A stretch of 64,000 bases of DNA, taken from WRIS01 sp964345475 (lineage in GTDB: Bacteria; Actinomycetota; Coriobacteriia; Coriobacteriales; Eggerthellaceae). Positions 61,053-64,000 of the stretch are shown here, piece after piece. The stretch's first letter is position 1. Every line of letters begins with the position of its first letter. The notes beneath the pieces were generated by a model that did not search any database, was not told the origin of the DNA, and worked only from the letters and a program-made list of their open reading frames with translations. The position numbers and the translations under genes were made by a program. The stretch spans positions 62,001-126,000 of the forward strand of contig CAYFQW010000004.1 in NCBI GenBank assembly GCA_964345475.1. Reading direction: 5' to 3'.

Positions 61053-62114
61053 ATGGTGCGCAAGCTCAGTTATTCCGTCAGTGACCAAGATGTTGGCATG
61101 CGTCTCGATGCCTTAGCGGCTGCGCGTGGCCTCTATGAAAGCAGAAGTCTTGCTGAGCGCTTTATTGAAGAAGGAAGGGTTTTAATAAATGGAAATCCTT
61201 CCCAAAAGAAATACCGCATTCAACCGAACGATTTTATTGTGTACGAAGCAGCTGAGACCCCCTTGCGTGCAAAACCTATTGGGGAGCCTATCCCCTTAGA
61301 TATTCGCTACGAAGACGAATTCCTTATAGTTCTCTCAAAGCAACCTGGTCTCGTATGTCACCCTGCCCCCGACCACGCAGACGGCACTCTGGTCAATGCG
61401 CTGATATACCAGTATGGCATTGAGGGGCTTTGCAATGTACAGGGTGACAATGATCGCCTTGGCATCGTTCACCGCCTCGATTGCGACACGAGTGGCCTTA
61501 TGATGGCAGCAAAACGTAACGAAGCAGGGGAATACTTGATGGAGGCCATTCGCAACAGGGAGGTTGACCGGCGCTATCTCGCCTTAGTTCGAGGAAATAT
61601 TGCCCATGATTCGGGAATGGTAGATGCACCAATTGCCCGTTCCACTAATGACAGGACGCGAATGAGTGTTAGAGAGGGAAGAAGTTCCCGCAGCTCTATC
61701 ACAACGTTTAAAGTACTTGAGCGGTTTGAGGCCAGCTTGAGGGATGACGGCTACACCTTGTTGGAATGTAAGCTTTTTACAGGACGAACACACCAAATTA
61801 GAGTACATATGAACTATATAAAGCATCCTGTAGTAGGCGACCCAATGTATGGAGGGGGTTCGCCCGCAAGCCAGCTCGGCCTTGATCGACAGTTCCTTCA
61901 CTCATATAAACTTTCCTTCCTGCATCCCCTCAGCAAAAAATCAATGGTGTTCGAGGACAGCTTGCCCCCCGATCTAGATGCAGCGTTGAGATCCATCCGT
62001 ACTCGGAGCCTCGGTCGGACTGAAAAGGGAGAAGAAGTATTAGGCCCTATTGACGGCCTGCAGACAGAGAAACAGACAGAGAATACGGGTCCAGAAGAGA
62101 CCGTGTCACCCTAG
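61053..62114 (+). CDS. RluD-type pseudouridine synthase
   Basis: Makes pseudouridine in rRNA; the exact site cannot be told. An N-terminal S4 domain (LDALAAARGLYESRSLAERF) precedes the catalytic domain with the Asp motif HRLDCDTSGLMMAAK, LVCHPAPDHADGTLVNALI and LFTGRTHQIRVHMNYI. The C-terminal 50 residues are an extra polar tail (Glu, Thr, Arg). The ATG follows lspA by five bases with AAGGA ahead. The length is 353 residues. It is often annotated rluD or ylyB. Confidence 0.92.
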   Translation: MVRKLSYSVSDQDVGMRLDALAAARGLYESRSLAERFIEEGRVLINGNPSQKKYRIQPNDFIVYEAAETPLRAKPIGEPIPLDIRYEDEFLIVLSKQPGLVCHPAPDHADGTLVNALIYQYGIEGLCNVQGDNDRLGIVHRLDCDTSGLMMAAKRNEAGEYLMEAIRNREVDRRYLALVRGNIAHDSGMVDAPIARSTNDRTRMSVREGRSSRSSITTFKVLERFEASLRDDGYTLLECKLFTGRTHQIRVHMNYIKHPVVGDPMYGGGSPASQLGLDRQFLHSYKLSFLHPLSKKSMVFEDSLPPDLDAALRSIRTRSLGRTEKGEEVLGPIDGLQTEKQTENTGPEETVSP

Positions 62115-62226
62115 GGGAAAATGGTGAATTTGATGAGGCTCGGCACTGGGCTTCCGAAAGATGATATTGTTATGACGCTGTGACACCTTTCCAATGCTGA
62201 CATGCAGCGAAAGAGGTTTTTCATAT

Positions 62227-63261
62227 ATGGAACCAAAGGTAAAATGCGGAATCTTACTTACGAATATTGGAACTCCAAACAAGCCGACGGCCCACGAAAT
62301 ACGAAAATTTCTTCGTAAATTTCTTTCGGATAAACGTATTGTTCCCATGAATCGTGTGGCTTGGTGGTTTATCTTGCATTTTTTTATACTCCCCAAGCGA
62401 GGAAAAGAAAACATTGCGAAATATGAAGCGATATGGACAGAAGAAGGATCGCCCTTCACGATAGCTCATGAAAAATTGGCGGTAGGCCTTCGCAGGGCTT
62501 TAGAAAAGGGTGGATGGGACGATGTTGTAGTCATATCCGGGATGAACTACAGTGAGCCTAGCATCAATGCGGCTATGGCATATCTTAAACGGGAAGGATG
62601 CACAAACATTTTGTTTCTCCCTCTCTACCCTCAAAGCGCTTTTTCGACTACGAGTGCCGCTCTAGACGCCTTACACAGAAGCAAGAAAAAACTTTCATGG
62701 GATGTCTCTGTGCAGATTATCGAAAACTACTACAGTAATTCGCTCTATATAAAAGCAATAGCAGCTTCAATAAAAAATGCAGGCTTTAAGGCAGAATCTG
62801 ACGATCGGATACTCTTCTCGTTCCATTCGATCCCTTTGAGCGACATTGAGTCGGGTGACACCTATGAATTGCAGGCGGATGCTTCTTGTTTGCAGATTGC
62901 AAGCGAGCTTGGACTTGAACGGAAAAGATGGACAATCGGCTTTCAGTGTCGTTTTGACAAAGGGAGGGAATGGCTTTCACCCTTTACACACGATATTTTG
63001 GATCGATGGGCTGAAACGGGCGGAGGACGCGTATTCTATGTCTGTCCCGGGTTTGCCGTAGACTGCCTGGAGACAATTTATGATATTGGCCATACAATAG
63101 AGCCCCGGTATCGGGAAGCTCGAAAAGCTGCAGGATGGGAATGCAGAGAAGACGATTTTGTTTCTGTGCCCTGTCTTAACGGCTCAAAAGCTCATATAAA
63201 AGTTTTGACACACATAGTTCAGCCGAAACTGAACGAAACGTGTGGGGAAGAGGGCAGATGA
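62227..63261 (+). CDS. hemH: Ferrochelatase, HemH type
   Basis: Inserts ferrous iron into a porphyrin. The sequence resembles the proteobacterial type: ILLTNIGTPNKPTAHEIRKF, RKFLSDKRIVPMN, KYEAIWTEEGSPF, LFLPLYPQSAFSTT, the metal-site histidine in LFSFHSIPLSD, and GFQCRFDKGREWLSP. Coproporphyrin ferrochelatases of most Gram-positives differ at the N-terminus. ATG 62227 is the family-consistent start (344 residues); the frame from 62194 adds 11 residues. The stop overlaps the coaBC ATG. The only other heme gene here is hemW. Confidence 0.92.
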   Translation: MEPKVKCGILLTNIGTPNKPTAHEIRKFLRKFLSDKRIVPMNRVAWWFILHFFILPKRGKENIAKYEAIWTEEGSPFTIAHEKLAVGLRRALEKGGWDDVVVISGMNYSEPSINAAMAYLKREGCTNILFLPLYPQSAFSTTSAALDALHRSKKKLSWDVSVQIIENYYSNSLYIKAIAASIKNAGFKAESDDRILFSFHSIPLSDIESGDTYELQADASCLQIASELGLERKRWTIGFQCRFDKGREWLSPFTHDILDRWAETGGGRVFYVCPGFAVDCLETIYDIGHTIEPRYREARKAAGWECREDDFVSVPCLNGSKAHIKVLTHIVQPKLNETCGEEGR

Positions 63262-64000
63262 ATATATTAGAGCAAAAAATAGTTGTCCTGGGCGTAACAG
63301 GCTGTATAGCCGCCTATAAAAGCGCAGAGATAGTTCGAGGCCTACAGCGTAAAGGGGTTACAGTAAAAGTCATTATGACGGAAAATGCGCAACGCTTCAT
63401 TGCCCCCCTTACCTTTCAGGCTCTTACAGGCGAGCCTGTAATTACCGACTTTTTCGATAATTCCGAAGACCCAATTCCTCATATCTCGCTCGGGCAACAA
63501 TCCGATGCATTGCTTATTGCGCCCTGTACTGCTAATACGCTTGCTGAGATAGCGCACGGATTGGCGAACGACCTTTTGACCTCTACTGCCTTAGCAGCTA
63601 CGGTACCCTTGCTTGTAGCGCCAGCCATGAACGAGCATATGTATAATTCGTCCGTAACCCAAGCAAATATGGCGCTTCTCCGTGAGCGTGGCGTAGAGAT
63701 AGTAGATGCAGAAGAGGGCTATCTTGCTTGCGGTACCGAGGGCCGGGGACATTTAGCCGACGTTGACATCATTGTGGAAAAGACTTTAGAGGCTCTCGCG
63801 AAGGTGTCAGATTTAGAGGGCAAGAAAGTTATGATTACTGCCGGGCCCACACAAGAACCTATAGATCCTGTTCGATATATAAGCAATCACTCTTCCGGAA
63901 AAATGGCTTATGCGCTCGCTGAAGCGGCACGTGCTCGCGGTGCAGAAGTTATTTTGATATCTGGGCCTGTTTGTCTAGAAACCCCCTCGGGTGTTAAAAA
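63258..64000 (+). CDS. coaBC: CoaBC, phosphopantothenoylcysteine decarboxylase/synthetase (5' part)
   Basis: Bifunctional coenzyme A enzyme, cut by the window end after 247 codons. The flavin decarboxylase half (CoaC) starts KIVVLGVTGCIAAYKSAEIV. It has LLIAPCTANTLAEIAHGLAND, APAMNEHMY and the catalytic-cysteine segment GYLACGTEGRGHLA. The synthetase half (CoaB) begins near residue 190 with KVMITAGPTQEPIDPVRYIS and NHSSGKMAYALAEAA. The ATG overlaps the hemH stop by ATGA. Confidence 0.95.
   Translation, partial: MNILEQKIVVLGVTGCIAAYKSAEIVRGLQRKGVTVKVIMTENAQRFIAPLTFQALTGEPVITDFFDNSEDPIPHISLGQQSDALLIAPCTANTLAEIAHGLANDLLTSTALAATVPLLVAPAMNEHMYNSSVTQANMALLRERGVEIVDAEEGYLACGTEGRGHLADVDIIVEKTLEALAKVSDLEGKKVMITAGPTQEPIDPVRYISNHSSGKMAYALAEAARARGAEVILISGPVCLETPSGVK

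Overview
This 64 kb window is an ordinary-composition bacterial chromosome segment packed with housekeeping genes. Almost all genes are on the + strand, with short gaps and many ATGA or TAATG start/stop overlaps. Several features point to an actinobacterium of the class Coriobacteriia (Eggerthella/Cryptobacterium-like). One is the actinobacterial integration host factor next to gmk-rpoZ. Another is the order ftsK, HTH membrane protein, rimO, pgsA/cinA, recA-recX, miaB-miaA, hflX, lexA, nrdR, dut, which resembles Streptomyces and Mycobacterium. A third is the set of LexA boxes of GAAC-N4-GTTC type. The genus is an inference; no rRNA or tRNA gene is visible to test it.

Layout. 1-4.0 kb: end of carB and the pyrimidine genes pyrK, pyrD, pyrF and pyrE. 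4.2-6.5 kb: mihF, gmk, rpoZ, thiI. 6.8-11.1 kb: DNA-uptake genes comEA and comEC, then holA, closed by a bidirectional terminator against rpsT, which runs leftward. 11.9-20.5 kb: lepA, two coupled small ORFs, dus, hemW, a CIRCE-controlled hrcA-dnaJ, rsmE, mtaB. 20.5-25.7 kb: phoH, ybeY, undecaprenol kinase, era, a zinc-ribbon/PASTA membrane protein, recO. 25.9-32.3 kb: rpsO, pnp, dapB, dapA, RNase J. 32.4-41.1 kb: ftsK, a RodZ-like protein, yajQ, rimO, a pgsA-cinA fusion, recA, recX. 41.3-50.4 kb: RNase Y, an orphan GHKL ATPase, a SpoVS protein, miaB, miaA, hflX, lexA (leftward), a small SOS-linked membrane protein, nrdR, dut. 50.5-57.4 kb: a less conserved stretch with pta, glf, a family 2 glycosyltransferase, dinB, an aminotransferase-fold protein without its catalytic lysine, and degV. 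57.7-64 kb: ileS, lspA, an RluD-type synthase, a ferrochelatase and the start of coaBC.

Themes. RNA decay is strongly represented (PNPase, RNase J and RNase Y in 17 kb), as is tRNA modification (ThiI, Dus, MtaB, MiaB, MiaA, plus RimO for ribosomal protein S12). The SOS response has its repressor, recA, recX, dinB and a probable damage-induced membrane protein.

The most interesting points are the small membrane protein under two mirrored LexA boxes in the place of known SOS division inhibitors; the GHKL ATPase between RNase Y and SpoVS; the pgsA-cinA fusion; the lysine-less HisC/CobD-fold protein; the lack of a normal start codon for miaA; and a pair of coupled micro-ORFs behind lepA. I saw no CRISPR array, insertion sequence, prophage or classical defence system. 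No gap between genes exceeds about 275 bases.
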